Source: DAOTTX01 sp034437515 (GTDB taxonomy: Bacteria > Chloroflexota > Anaerolineae > Aggregatilineales > Phototrophicaceae). Taken from it: a stretch of DNA of 64,000 nt. The position numbers were made by a program, and so were the translations under genes. The notes under the pieces are model-generated. The model was not told where the DNA came from. It was given only the letters and a program-made list of their open reading frames with translations, and did no database searches. Location of the stretch: contig DAOTTX010000232.1 in NCBI GenBank assembly GCA_034437515.1, forward strand, positions 3,647 to 67,646, given 5' to 3'. This document shows positions 32,569-40,653 of this stretch, one piece after another; the stretch's first letter is position 1; the number at the start of each line of letters is the position of its first letter.

Positions 32569-33831
32569 ATGACCACCCTGCATATCCCCTACGGTAAAAC
32601 ATCACTTGAAGTAAACATCGCCGATCATCACCGAGTTGAGCATATCGTCCCCGCACAGGTGACAGCCGTAGACGACGCTCGCGCCGCCGTCGAACACGCG
32701 CTCGATCATCCCGAAGGCGGCGTCAGCATTGCCGATTTCGCCGGAGCAGAATCAGCGGTGATTGCGATCAATGATAAGACACGTCCAGTACCACACGCCG
32801 ACCTGCTGCCGCCGTTACTGGCACAGATCGAAGCGTTGGGCATCCCGCCGGAGCGTATCACCTTGTTGATCGCTACGGGCACACACCCGGTCATGCCACC
32901 GGAGGAATACACCTGGATTTTGCCGCAGGCCATCATCGACCGTTACCCGATTATCTGCCACGATTACAACGATGATGACGTCTTTTTGCATCTAGGCGAA
33001 ACCGAACGCGGCACCCCGGTTACCATCAACCGGCATTACATGGCGGCGGACTTGCGGGTCGTGGTCGGCAATGTGGAACCGCATCAGTTTATGGGCTTCA
33101 GCGGCGGCGTCAAAAGCGCGGTGATCGGTCTCGCCGGGAGGCCGACTATCAACCACAATCACGGCATGATGGTTCAGCCGGAGGCCACGCTGGGCCGTTA
33201 TGACGACAACCCGATGCGGCAAGATGTCGAGGAAATGGGACGTATCGTTCGTGTGGATTTCGCACTTAACGCGCTGCTCAACAGCCAGAAGCAGATCGTA
33301 AAAGTCATCGCCGGTGATCCGCGTGCGGTGATGGCAGCGGCGATCCCGCAAGTGCGCGAGTTGTATACGGTGCAGGTCGCAACCCCCTATGATCTGATGA
33401 TCGTCTCACCGGGAGGCAACCCGAAGGACATCAACGTGTACCAATCACAAAAAGCCCTGGGGCACGCAACGCGCGTTGCCAAACCGGGCGGTGTGGTGTT
33501 CCTCTGCGCGGCTTGCCCGGAAGGGGCGGGCAGCCAGACCTACGAGGACTGGGTCGCACAACAAACCAGCTATGACGACGTCTTTGAACAATTCGCCGCT
33601 GAGGGCTTCCGCGTGGGGCCGCACAAAGCCTATCAGATCGCACGCGATGCGTCCAAGTTGCACGTCCACTGGAAGACCGAGATGCCGCCGAACTATGCCC
33701 GTAAGTTGTTGCTTGAACCGGTCAATGATTTGCAATCCGCGCTTGATGACGCGCTGAACGCTTTACCGGATGACGCCCACATTGGCGTGATGACACTCGC
33801 CAACGCGACCATCCCCGCGTTAACGGATTAA
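32569..33831 (+). CDS. LarA-family (nickel-pincer) hydroxyacid racemase/epimerase
   Basis: 420 residues from the ATG at 32569; the frame is open further up but that stretch contains the palindromes. LarA features: INDKTRPVPHADLLPPLL (about 66-83), ATGTHPVMPPEE with the first catalytic His (about 104), VEPHQFMGFSGGVKSAVIGLAG with the second His and the Lys that carries the nickel-pincer nucleotide (about 172-193). Known relatives racemise lactate, malate and other 2-hydroxy acids or epimerise gluconate. Here it follows a UxaA/SuyAB-like lyase, so it probably interconverts the C2 configuration of that lyase's substrate. The cofactor-maturation genes larB, larC and larE are not in the window. 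Confidence 0.85.
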   Translation: MTTLHIPYGKTSLEVNIADHHRVEHIVPAQVTAVDDARAAVEHALDHPEGGVSIADFAGAESAVIAINDKTRPVPHADLLPPLLAQIEALGIPPERITLLIATGTHPVMPPEEYTWILPQAIIDRYPIICHDYNDDDVFLHLGETERGTPVTINRHYMAADLRVVVGNVEPHQFMGFSGGVKSAVIGLAGRPTINHNHGMMVQPEATLGRYDDNPMRQDVEEMGRIVRVDFALNALLNSQKQIVKVIAGDPRAVMAAAIPQVRELYTVQVATPYDLMIVSPGGNPKDINVYQSQKALGHATRVAKPGGVVFLCAACPEGAGSQTYEDWVAQQTSYDDVFEQFAAEGFRVGPHKAYQIARDASKLHVHWKTEMPPNYARKLLLEPVNDLQSALDDALNALPDDAHIGVMTLANATIPALTD

Positions 33832-33845
33832 TCACCGAGGTGCGT

Positions 33846-34010
33846 TTAACACGCATACGCCGCTGCCCCCGAAAACTCATTATCTTTGAGATACGCCAGC
33901 CCTTGCTCGATATAGTCGAGTGCTTTATCGGGCTGCCCGGCGCGATGTCTCAGGTCGCCTAACCTGCTCTGGATTGGGGCGACCATCGCACTTTTTAACT
34001 CCCGGTTGAT
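33846..34010 (-). pseudogene. C-terminal remnant of a TPR protein
   Basis: On the minus strand an open frame reads ...RELKSAMVAPIQSRLGDLRHRAG, then QPDKALDYIEQGLAYLKDNEF and ends SGAAAYAC. LGDLRHRAGQPDKALDYIEQGL fits the tetratricopeptide helix pattern seen in bacterial regulators. There is no ribosome site and the frame closes after about 54 codons, so this is the leftover end of a lost gene. Family is tentative. Confidence 0.4.
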
Positions 34011-34035
34011 CGAGCATCACCTGTAAAAACCATGC

Positions 34036-34069
34036 TTGACAAATCAGCGTTTTATCGTAAAATTACGAT
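34036..34069 (+). promoter_or_regulatory. Promoter and operator of the arsR gene
   Basis: TTGACA (34036-34041), 16 bp, then TAAAAT (34058-34063). The inverted repeat ATCGTAA-AA-TTACGAT (34054-34069) covers the -10 box and ends exactly one base before the ATG at 34070. Transcription would start at or next to the ATG, so the message is probably leaderless, and ArsR bound at the repeat would block polymerase. Confidence 0.65.
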
Positions 34070-34378
34070 ATGAATACAAAACAAGGGACAAAAGACTACA
34101 ATCTAACAACCGATGAGACGCGCCTCACAAAGATGATGAAGGCGCTCGGTCACCCGGCACGTATGCAGATCGTCCGGTATCTGAGTGACAACCCACAGTG
34201 TTTCACCGGCGATATTGTCGAAGTGCTGCCGCTGGCGCAGGCCACCGTCTCTCAGCATCTCAAAGTACTGCGCGATGCTGATCTGATCTGCGGGACGATT
34301 GAAGGCCCCGCGACGAGCTACTGCCTCGATGAAGACAATATCGCGTGGTTCAAAGCTCAGACGAACACGCTGTTTTAA
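34070..34378 (+). CDS. ArsR-family transcriptional repressor
   Basis: 102 residues with the ArsR/SmtB winged helix: LTKMMKALGHPARMQIVRYL, TGDIVEVLPLAQATVSQHLKVLRDADLI. Classical ArsR has a Cys pair in the recognition helix; here the candidate thiols are CFTGD (about 45), ICG (about 82) and SYCLDED (about 92), so the metal(loid) site would be atypical. It most likely represses itself and the flavoprotein gene downstream, since both carry an ATCGT/ACGAT inverted repeat. No Shine-Dalgarno precedes the ATG, consistent with a leaderless message. Confidence 0.85.
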   Translation: MNTKQGTKDYNLTTDETRLTKMMKALGHPARMQIVRYLSDNPQCFTGDIVEVLPLAQATVSQHLKVLRDADLICGTIEGPATSYCLDEDNIAWFKAQTNTLF

Positions 34379-34404
34379 AGACCGGGAAGTTTTTTTTCGC
34401 TTTC

Positions 34405-34420
34405 ATCGTAAAAACACGAT
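34405..34420. promoter_or_regulatory. Second ArsR-type operator
   Basis: ATCGT-AAAAAC-ACGAT (34405-34420) repeats the arms and the 16-bp span of the operator at 34054-34069. It lies 21 bp ahead of the flavoprotein ATG. Confidence 0.55.
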
Positions 34421-34441
34421 AAAACAAAAGGAAAGCAACCG

Positions 34442-35785
34442 ATGTTAACCTATCCAACCGCTGTAATTGGTGCTGGTCCCGTTGGGCTGGCTGCTGCCGC
34501 ACATTTACTCGAACGTGGCGAAACACCCTTAGTTTTCGAAGCCGCTGCCGAAGTTGGCGCGAACATCCGAGATTGGGCGCATGTCCGCATGTTCTCGCCC
34601 TGGACGTTCACCGTCGATGCAGCGTCCGTGCGCCTGCTGGAAAAACACGGCTGGCAGATGCCACCCGCTGACGCGCTCCCGACCGGTGATGATCTGGTCA
34701 AACACTATCTGCAACCGCTGGCAACCCTGCCTGAACTCTGTGATCACATCCATCTGAATGCGCGAGTACTTGCGGTCAGCCGTCGCAACGTCGATAAGAT
34801 GAAAGACACAGGCCGCGATGATGCACCGTTCGTGCTGCATATCGCTTATGCCGACGGTCACGAAGATTTTATCGAAGCACGCGCCGTCATCGACGCTTCA
34901 GGGACGTGGAACCAACCCAATCCGCTTGGTGCGGGCGGTTTGCCAGCCATCGGCGAAAAGCAACACACCGCGCATATCGCCTATGGCATCCCTGACATTC
35001 TCGGCGGGGCACGCGCACGCTATGCCGCCCAGCGTGTGATGGTCGTCGGCAGCGGACACTCCGCGATTAACGCATTGCTGGAACTGGCACAACTCAAAGA
35101 AGAACAGCCCACAACACAAATCATATGGGCGATGCGAGGTACCAACCTCAAGCGGGTGTTCGGCGGCGGCGAGGACGATGCACTACCCGCACGCGGCGCA
35201 CTCGGTGATCGTGTGAAGGCTTACCTCGATGCCGGTGTGATCGAAATGCTATCGCCCTTCCGTATTCGTGAGATCGTCGAATCCACGCGAGGTATAACCG
35301 TCACCGGCGAAACATCCGATGATCCGGTGACGATCAGCGTCGATCAGATCATCACAGCGACCGGTTCGCGTCCTGAACTCGCAATGCTGCGTGAACTACG
35401 CCTCGAAATTGACCCTTCTTTAGAGAGTGCGCGAACGCTGGCACCGATGATTGACCCCAACATCCATTCTTGTGGGACGGTGCCACCGCATGGTGAGGCC
35501 GAACTACGTCACCCGGAAAAGAACTTTTACATCGTCGGGATGAAAAGTTACGGACGTGCGCCGACCTTCTTGCTGGCGACGGGCTACGAACAGGTGCGTT
35601 CGGTGGTGGCGGCGCTGGTCGGGGACTATGAAGCTGCACAAGACGTTCAGCTTTGCCTGCCGGAAACGGGTGTGTGCAACACAGATTTCGGTGATGCCGG
35701 AGACTGCTGTAATACACCCGCCGCGCCGACCATCCAGCTAGAGACGATCACGCTTAAAGTCCCTGAACAAGTGGGTAAATCCTGA
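34442..35785 (+). CDS. FAD/NAD(P)-binding flavoprotein, ArsO-like
   Basis: 447 residues. An N-terminal FAD motif (AVIGAGPVGLAAAAHLLERG, residues 7-26), a second dinucleotide site (VMVVGSGHSAINALLEL, about 200-216) and the ATGSRPEL segment near 300 make it a flavin-containing monooxygenase or reductase-like protein. The C-terminus carries a Cys cluster, ETGVCNTDFGDAGDCC, which could bind a soft metal or arsenite. Flavoproteins named ArsO stand next to arsR in many ars operons; that context and the shared operator support the call, but its reaction is not well established. GGAAAG precedes the ATG. Confidence 0.75.
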   Translation: MLTYPTAVIGAGPVGLAAAAHLLERGETPLVFEAAAEVGANIRDWAHVRMFSPWTFTVDAASVRLLEKHGWQMPPADALPTGDDLVKHYLQPLATLPELCDHIHLNARVLAVSRRNVDKMKDTGRDDAPFVLHIAYADGHEDFIEARAVIDASGTWNQPNPLGAGGLPAIGEKQHTAHIAYGIPDILGGARARYAAQRVMVVGSGHSAINALLELAQLKEEQPTTQIIWAMRGTNLKRVFGGGEDDALPARGALGDRVKAYLDAGVIEMLSPFRIREIVESTRGITVTGETSDDPVTISVDQIITATGSRPELAMLRELRLEIDPSLESARTLAPMIDPNIHSCGTVPPHGEAELRHPEKNFYIVGMKSYGRAPTFLLATGYEQVRSVVAALVGDYEAAQDVQLCLPETGVCNTDFGDAGDCCNTPAAPTIQLETITLKVPEQVGKS

Positions 35786-35869
35786 TGCTGAGGCGTCAAT
35801 TATCCTCTGGCTGTTCTGTGGCTGTTTCGGTGTGTCTTTACCAGTGCTACCGGAATGGGTGAAAAATAG

Positions 35870-35939
35870 GATTTGACATCGCCCTCACCCTGAATCCCGC
35901 TCTCGCTCGATCAGTTGGCGCGGGGTAGGGGATGAGGGC
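35870..35939. repeat. Imperfect long palindrome with a second copy at 61920
   Basis: GCCCTCA (35881-35887) pairs with TGAGGGC (35933-35939), with further pairing inside (CCC/GGG, CCCGC/GCGGG). The 20 bases GATTTGACATCGCCCTCACC at 35870-35889 recur exactly at 61920-61939. It lies between convergent genes, so it may also terminate both. Confidence 0.55.
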
Positions 35940-35948
35940 CGAAAGTGT

Positions 35949-36917
35949 TTAGCGCCGCAGACCGTCCGTACCATCGAGGATCGCCTGAAGTGTCCCCCGG
36001 TCGAGCAAAGGCAGATCACCGGGTAGTGTGTATTTATAGGCAGCCGCTGCCGCCCCCCACGCCAGCGCATCGTCCAGGATTGCCGTTTCCATGTAACGCG
36101 ACAGAAAACCGGCAGCGAAGGCATCACCACCACCGATGCGACCGCTGCCCTGTGCGGGGAAAGTGGGTTGATGATGTACCCGGTCGCTCCCCACATTGAT
36201 AGCGCCCGCCCCGTCTTTGCCCATCGTCACGACGATGGGTGCTTCGGGGAATCGAGATTGCAGCGTCTTCAGCGCGGCTTCGTATGTGGCTGGTGTGTTG
36301 AACAGGCGCACGGCATCACGCAGCGCGATCATAATGAGATCAGCCTGTGCCATGACCGCGGCACAGGCGACCGTCGCTTCTTCGTCCGTCCACAGCAGGG
36401 CGCGGTGATTGACGTCGAAACTGACCCGCCAACCGGCAGACTTAGCCCGTTCGACAGCTTGAGTCACCGTCGCCGCCGCCGAAGGACCAATCGCCAACGT
36501 GATACCGGAGACATGCAGCCACCCCGCGTGATCTTCGTCGAATAGATCACCGGGTAGATCATCCGGTTGCATTCGGCTCATCGCGCTGCCCGCCCGATCA
36601 TAGGTCACACGCCCGCCACGCGGCGGCGGCCCCTCTTCGACGTAGTACATACCGACTCGATCTTCGGGTGTCCAGACGACTTGTGAGGTATCGACGCCGT
36701 GTGCGCTGATCGCCCCGGCGATACGACGCCCCAGTGGGTTGTCCGTCAGGCGAGAGAGCCACCGGACGTGCCAGCCCAGCCGCGCCAACCCGACCGCGAC
36801 GTTGCTCTCACTGCCGCCGACGTAGATCTCGAATTGCGCCGCCTGTTCGATCAGTTGTTGATCGCGTGGGGTCAAGCGCAGCATGGTTTCCCCTAAAGTG
36901 ATGACATCAATCGGCAT
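35949..36917 (-). CDS. PfkB-family sugar kinase, KdgK-like
   Basis: 322 residues. MPIDVITLGETMLRLTP, VGGSESNVAVGLARLG (about 33-48), the VSFDVNHR strand typical of KDG and sulfofructose kinases (about 177), and the C-terminal GGGDAFAAGFL anion-hole/base motif (Asp about 271) identify a ribokinase-fold enzyme. The best guess is 2-keto-3-deoxygluconate kinase, giving KDPG, which would serve the UxaA-like dehydratase at 31233. Other PfkB substrates such as sulfofructose are possible. AAAGGAA precedes the ATG. About 240 bp separate it from the aldolase gene upstream on the same strand. Confidence 0.82.
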   Translation of the reverse strand: MPIDVITLGETMLRLTPRDQQLIEQAAQFEIYVGGSESNVAVGLARLGWHVRWLSRLTDNPLGRRIAGAISAHGVDTSQVVWTPEDRVGMYYVEEGPPPRGGRVTYDRAGSAMSRMQPDDLPGDLFDEDHAGWLHVSGITLAIGPSAAATVTQAVERAKSAGWRVSFDVNHRALLWTDEEATVACAAVMAQADLIMIALRDAVRLFNTPATYEAALKTLQSRFPEAPIVVTMGKDGAGAINVGSDRVHHQPTFPAQGSGRIGGGDAFAAGFLSRYMETAILDDALAWGAAAAAYKYTLPGDLPLLDRGTLQAILDGTDGLRR

Positions 36918-37045
36918 TAAAAGTTTCCTTTCGTGCGGTAATCATTTTACCGTTGGCGAGATGTTGGGTTACGGTGGTTTTTCTCCCGCCTTTGATGATA
37001 AGCATTTTATAGGACTTATACCAATCAGGTGAAAAGAAGCATCAG

Positions 37046-37067
37046 CGGACGCGACTAATCGCGTCCG
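37046..37067. repeat. 22-bp palindrome
   Basis: CGGACGCGA-CTAA-TCGCGTCCG is a perfect inverted repeat in the spacer between the aldolase and kinase genes. Arms and 4-base loop resemble the GACGCGA-TTAT-TCGCGTC hairpin at 44523-44540, so both probably come from the same repeat family. Confidence 0.6.
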
Positions 37068-37158
37068 AGAACCCATAATCATGCTGATTCTAATTGGTTG
37101 GCTCATAAGAAAGATCGGACAATGCCGTCCTGCCCGGCAGCCAACTTGTCCGAACCGC

Positions 37159-38151
37159 CTATGAAAGCTTATCGTAATTTTGGTACCAATCCGTCGTGAC
37201 CGCCGGTGCTTCGACGCGCTGCGTCCACGGGACGGCGTGTGCGGTACAGATTTCCATCAGTTGTTCCATACGCTGGACGGCGGTTGAAGTCACGAATGTC
37301 CGCCGGTCATCATCTTGCAATGAGACCGCTTCCGCCCAGACCGCACGACCGACGATCACACCGCTGGCCCCGGCCTGGCAAGCGATCTGTGCTTGTTGGG
37401 CAAAGACTTCGAATGTCACCCCCGCGCTGAGCAACGCCCACGGAACGTCACATGCGGCGTCAAGTTCGACGCAAGCAGCGCGCCACTCGTCGGGATCGTC
37501 TGACTGCTTTGCATCCAACGGGAAGGGCACCTTGAGCACATCCACACCCATTTGACTGAACAACCGCGCATTTTCCACGCTGACCTGCCGTAGTTCGTCG
37601 TTGGCAAGTTTTGTCGTCGGGTCGAGTGAATACGGGATTGGCTCAAGGAAGAAAGGGATGTCATAGCGCGCACAGTGGGCGACGATCTGTTCGACGTTTT
37701 GCCGGTGTGCCGCCGCTTTCTCTCCGTCGGGATGGTAAGGCAACAATAGCTTGACGCCGTCGCCGCCCACTCGCTTGATCTTTTCCACTGACCAGCCGGG
37801 GATAAACACCGTATCACGTTGGCTGGGATGCGCGTCATAATCGGTGACCTCCACCGGGGAGAGCAACCCCAACCGCCGGGTGATCGTGCCGGTGCTGATG
37901 CCGGTGCCGATGCCATAAGTCGGGTCAATCAACAACGCGGACGCCGTGTGCCGCAGTGCATCTACAATCGACGCCTTAAACGCGATAAAGGCTGCCGGTG
38001 TCGTCTCTACACCAGCGGCCTTATTCAGCAGTCGCAGTAAGTTTTCCCGATGGTCAATTGCCAGTACGACGAAATGACCGGCTTCGGTGCTGCATCGGCC
38101 CAGATGACGATATTTACCGAGTGTCGTGTCACTCAAAATTGACGGCTCCAT
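37159..38151 (-). CDS. LacD/YihT-like class I aldolase
   Basis: 330 residues, a TIM-barrel aldolase. VVLAIDHRENLL (about 28-39), LLIDPTYGIG, GVKLLLPYHPDG and the Schiff-base Lys in MGVDVLKVPFPLDA (about 210) match tagatose-1,6-bisphosphate aldolase and its relatives (sulfofructose-1-P aldolase YihT). Its start overlaps the mmsA-like stop by 19 bp and iolC lies just upstream, so in this operon it more likely takes the place of IolJ, cleaving the phosphorylated 2-deoxy-5-keto-gluconate into dihydroxyacetone-P and malonate semialdehyde. This is inference from neighbourhood. Confidence 0.8.
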   Translation of the reverse strand: MEPSILSDTTLGKYRHLGRCSTEAGHFVVLAIDHRENLLRLLNKAAGVETTPAAFIAFKASIVDALRHTASALLIDPTYGIGTGISTGTITRRLGLLSPVEVTDYDAHPSQRDTVFIPGWSVEKIKRVGGDGVKLLLPYHPDGEKAAAHRQNVEQIVAHCARYDIPFFLEPIPYSLDPTTKLANDELRQVSVENARLFSQMGVDVLKVPFPLDAKQSDDPDEWRAACVELDAACDVPWALLSAGVTFEVFAQQAQIACQAGASGVIVGRAVWAEAVSLQDDDRRTFVTSTAVQRMEQLMEICTAHAVPWTQRVEAPAVTTDWYQNYDKLS

Positions 38152-39605
38152 TCCTCAGGCCAACGTTCAACGATGACCTTGGTCTGCGTGTAAAACTCGA
38201 TGCCATGCCGCCCCTGCGCGTGTAGATCACCAAAGAAACTTTCGTTCCAACCGCTGAAAGGGAAGAAGGCCATCGGCGCGGCGACACCGATGTTGATGCC
38301 GATGTTGCCAGCATCCGCTTGATTGCGGAATTGCCGGGCAACCGCGCCGCTGCTGGTGAAAATGCAGGCCATATTGCCGTAGCGCCGGTCATTGACGAGT
38401 GCAATCGCCTGTTCGATGGTGTCAGCGTGCATCAGGCTGAGTACCGGCCCGAAGATCTCGGTTGTGGCGATGGTGCTACCCGGCGTGACATCATCCAACA
38501 CGGTCGGGAACATCCAGTAACCGTCTTCGTAGCCGCTGACCTGCTTCCGCCGTCCATCGACCAGCACATGCGTCCCGTTCGCCTCGCCTTCGGTGATAAT
38601 CCCCTCGATGCGCTTATGGCTCTCCGGTGTGATGACCGGCCCCATCTGCACACCTTCATCTAAGCCATAACCGACCACACGCTCGTTCGCGGCATCGGCG
38701 ATTTGCTCGGCGAAGATATTCCGCGCCTCACCGACGGTGATCGCAACCGATGTGGCGAGGCATCGCTGCCCGGCACAACCGAAGGCACTATCGGCGGCGA
38801 TGCGGGTGGTCATGTCCATATCGGCATCGGGCATCACGATAATGGGATTTTTGGCCCCACCCTGGCACTGAGCGCGTTTGCCGTTGGCGCTCGCCCGGCT
38901 GTAGACGTACTTCGCAACCGGCGTACTGCCCACAAAGCTGACCGCTTTCACCAACGGATGATCGAGTAGCGCATTGACCGTCTCCTTACCGCCGTTGACC
39001 AATTGCAGCACCCCCGCCGGGAACCCGGCCTGCTCGATCAATTCAAACAGGCGGGCGGTGGTCATCGGCACTTTCTCGCTCGGCTTGAGGATAAAGGCGT
39101 TGCCGGTCGCCACTGCATAGGGCAAAAACCACAGCGGAATCATACCGGGGAAGTTAAACGGCGTAATGGCGACCGTCACCCCCAACGGCTGTCGGATCAT
39201 GTGCTCGTCGATGCCGCGTGCGATGTCCTCGTTGTTGTACCCCTGCATCAGCACGGGGGTGCCACAGGCGACCTCGACATTTTCGATGCCGCGCCGCAGT
39301 TCGCCGAGGCTTTCTTTAAGCGTTTTGCCACATTCTTCGGTGAGAATCCGCGCTAGATCGTCGATGTTATCTTCTAGCAACATCTTGAGCTTGAATAACG
39401 GCTGGATGCGATCCGTTACCGGGACGCGCCGCCATTCTTCGAACGCACGCTGACCGGCTTCGACCGCTTGGCCGACCGTCGCGTCTGGTGTCATCGGTAC
39501 TGTACCGATGACTTGTGCGCTGGCGGGGTTGACCACATCGAGGTGCGTCGGTGTGCTACCATGTGTCCACGCGCCGTTGATGAAGTTCTTAACGTCTGTT
39601 GGCAT
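38133..39605 (-). CDS. mmsA/iolA: Methylmalonate/malonate-semialdehyde dehydrogenase (acylating)
   Basis: 490 residues. AITPFNFPGMIPLWFLPYA (about 148-166), KPSEKVPM, KAVSFVGSTPVAKYVY and GAKNPIIVMPDADMD are MmsA/IolA hallmarks, with the catalytic Cys in GCAGQRCLATS (about 283). The enzyme converts malonate semialdehyde, with CoA and NAD, to acetyl-CoA and CO2, or methylmalonate semialdehyde to propionyl-CoA. AAGGAGAT is the ribosome site. It sits between iolC and the aldolase, which together form the lower inositol route. Confidence 0.9.
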   Translation of the reverse strand: MPTDVKNFINGAWTHGSTPTHLDVVNPASAQVIGTVPMTPDATVGQAVEAGQRAFEEWRRVPVTDRIQPLFKLKMLLEDNIDDLARILTEECGKTLKESLGELRRGIENVEVACGTPVLMQGYNNEDIARGIDEHMIRQPLGVTVAITPFNFPGMIPLWFLPYAVATGNAFILKPSEKVPMTTARLFELIEQAGFPAGVLQLVNGGKETVNALLDHPLVKAVSFVGSTPVAKYVYSRASANGKRAQCQGGAKNPIIVMPDADMDMTTRIAADSAFGCAGQRCLATSVAITVGEARNIFAEQIADAANERVVGYGLDEGVQMGPVITPESHKRIEGIITEGEANGTHVLVDGRRKQVSGYEDGYWMFPTVLDDVTPGSTIATTEIFGPVLSLMHADTIEQAIALVNDRRYGNMACIFTSSGAVARQFRNQADAGNIGINIGVAAPMAFFPFSGWNESFFGDLHAQGRHGIEFYTQTKVIVERWPEEWSRQF

Positions 39606-39645
39606 AAAACATCTCCTTCGTATCGTCTTTATACGTCGTTTTCAG

Positions 39646-40653
39646 TTACGCTAAACCGCCACGCCCCTCGACGAACGCCATGACCTCATCGTAGGTCGGC
39701 ATAAAGTTCGCACAGCCGTGTTTGGTCACGACAATCGCGCCGCAAGCGTTGCCCAGCCGCGCTGATTTGTACCAATCCCAGCCGTGAACGTAGCCATAGA
39801 GAAAGCCACCGCCGAAGGCATCCCCCGCGCCGAGGATGTTATATACCTCAACCGGATACCCCGGCGCTTCGATCACCTCACCGGAGGCCAGATGGATAAC
39901 GGCCCCGCGTGCGCCGGTCTTGAGTACCAACGCCTCCGGTTCTTGTGTCAATATGGTCTGGATGGCGGCAGTGGTATCACCCTCTACCCGTGCATCTGAT
40001 ACCTGCGAATGTGTTAACTCCATCTGCCCACTTTCACCGAGCATGGCGGCGTTGATCTCGTCTTCCGTGCCGATGACCACATCAGCGAGGCGCAGCGCCG
40101 CCCGGATATTGACGCCAAAGGCGCGGATGTCGTGCCATTGATCGGGGCGAAAATCGACATCCAGCACAACCTTGACCCCGGCCCGCCGCGCCCGTTCAGC
40201 AGCAAACAGGGTCGCGCTGCGGTTTGGTTCTCGGCTGAGGTTCGTCCCGGCAAACTGAAACACTTTTGCATCATGGATGGGAGCCGCCAGCACATCATCA
40301 ATATCAAAGGCGATGTCCGCGCAGTTCTCACGATAGTAAACCAGCGGGAACTTATCCGGCGGTTCGATGCCGAGGATCACCGCGCTGGTGCGGTTAGTCG
40401 GCTTGCGCGGGATGTACTGTGTATCGATGCCTTCTTCGTCCAAAAAGTTGACGATGAAATCCCCGACCGGGTCAGCACCGACAGCAGTCATCAGCGCGGT
40501 GTTTAAACCCAGTCGCCGGGCGGCAACACAGATATTCGTCGGCGACCCACCGACGTAGGCGGCGAAGTTCTTGATCTGCTCGAAGGGGTTGCCGACCTCG
40601 TTGGCGTACAGGTCAATGCTGCTGCGCCCCATGTTAATCACATCGTAAGCCAT
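39646..40653 (-). CDS. iolC: 5-dehydro-2-deoxygluconokinase IolC
   Basis: 335 residues of the PfkB family. MGRSSIDLYANEVG (8-21), YVGGSPTNICVAARRLGL, the ILGAGDAFGGGFLYG catalytic motif (Asp about 276) and the C-terminal HGCANFMPT are strongly IolC-like. It phosphorylates 2-deoxy-5-keto-D-gluconate in the cytosol. In many genomes IolC carries a fused aldolase-like (DUF2090) domain; here that activity is a separate gene two positions downstream. The ATG overlaps the MetE-like stop by one base (TGATG). Confidence 0.9.
   Translation of the reverse strand: MAYDVINMGRSSIDLYANEVGNPFEQIKNFAAYVGGSPTNICVAARRLGLNTALMTAVGADPVGDFIVNFLDEEGIDTQYIPRKPTNRTSAVILGIEPPDKFPLVYYRENCADIAFDIDDVLAAPIHDAKVFQFAGTNLSREPNRSATLFAAERARRAGVKVVLDVDFRPDQWHDIRAFGVNIRAALRLADVVIGTEDEINAAMLGESGQMELTHSQVSDARVEGDTTAAIQTILTQEPEALVLKTGARGAVIHLASGEVIEAPGYPVEVYNILGAGDAFGGGFLYGYVHGWDWYKSARLGNACGAIVVTKHGCANFMPTYDEVMAFVEGRGGLA

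Noticed and set aside
36918..37158. A small gene between kinase and aldolase
   Set aside because: No frame with a start and ribosome site; the stretch contains only the 22-bp palindrome at 37046 and otherwise nothing I can name.
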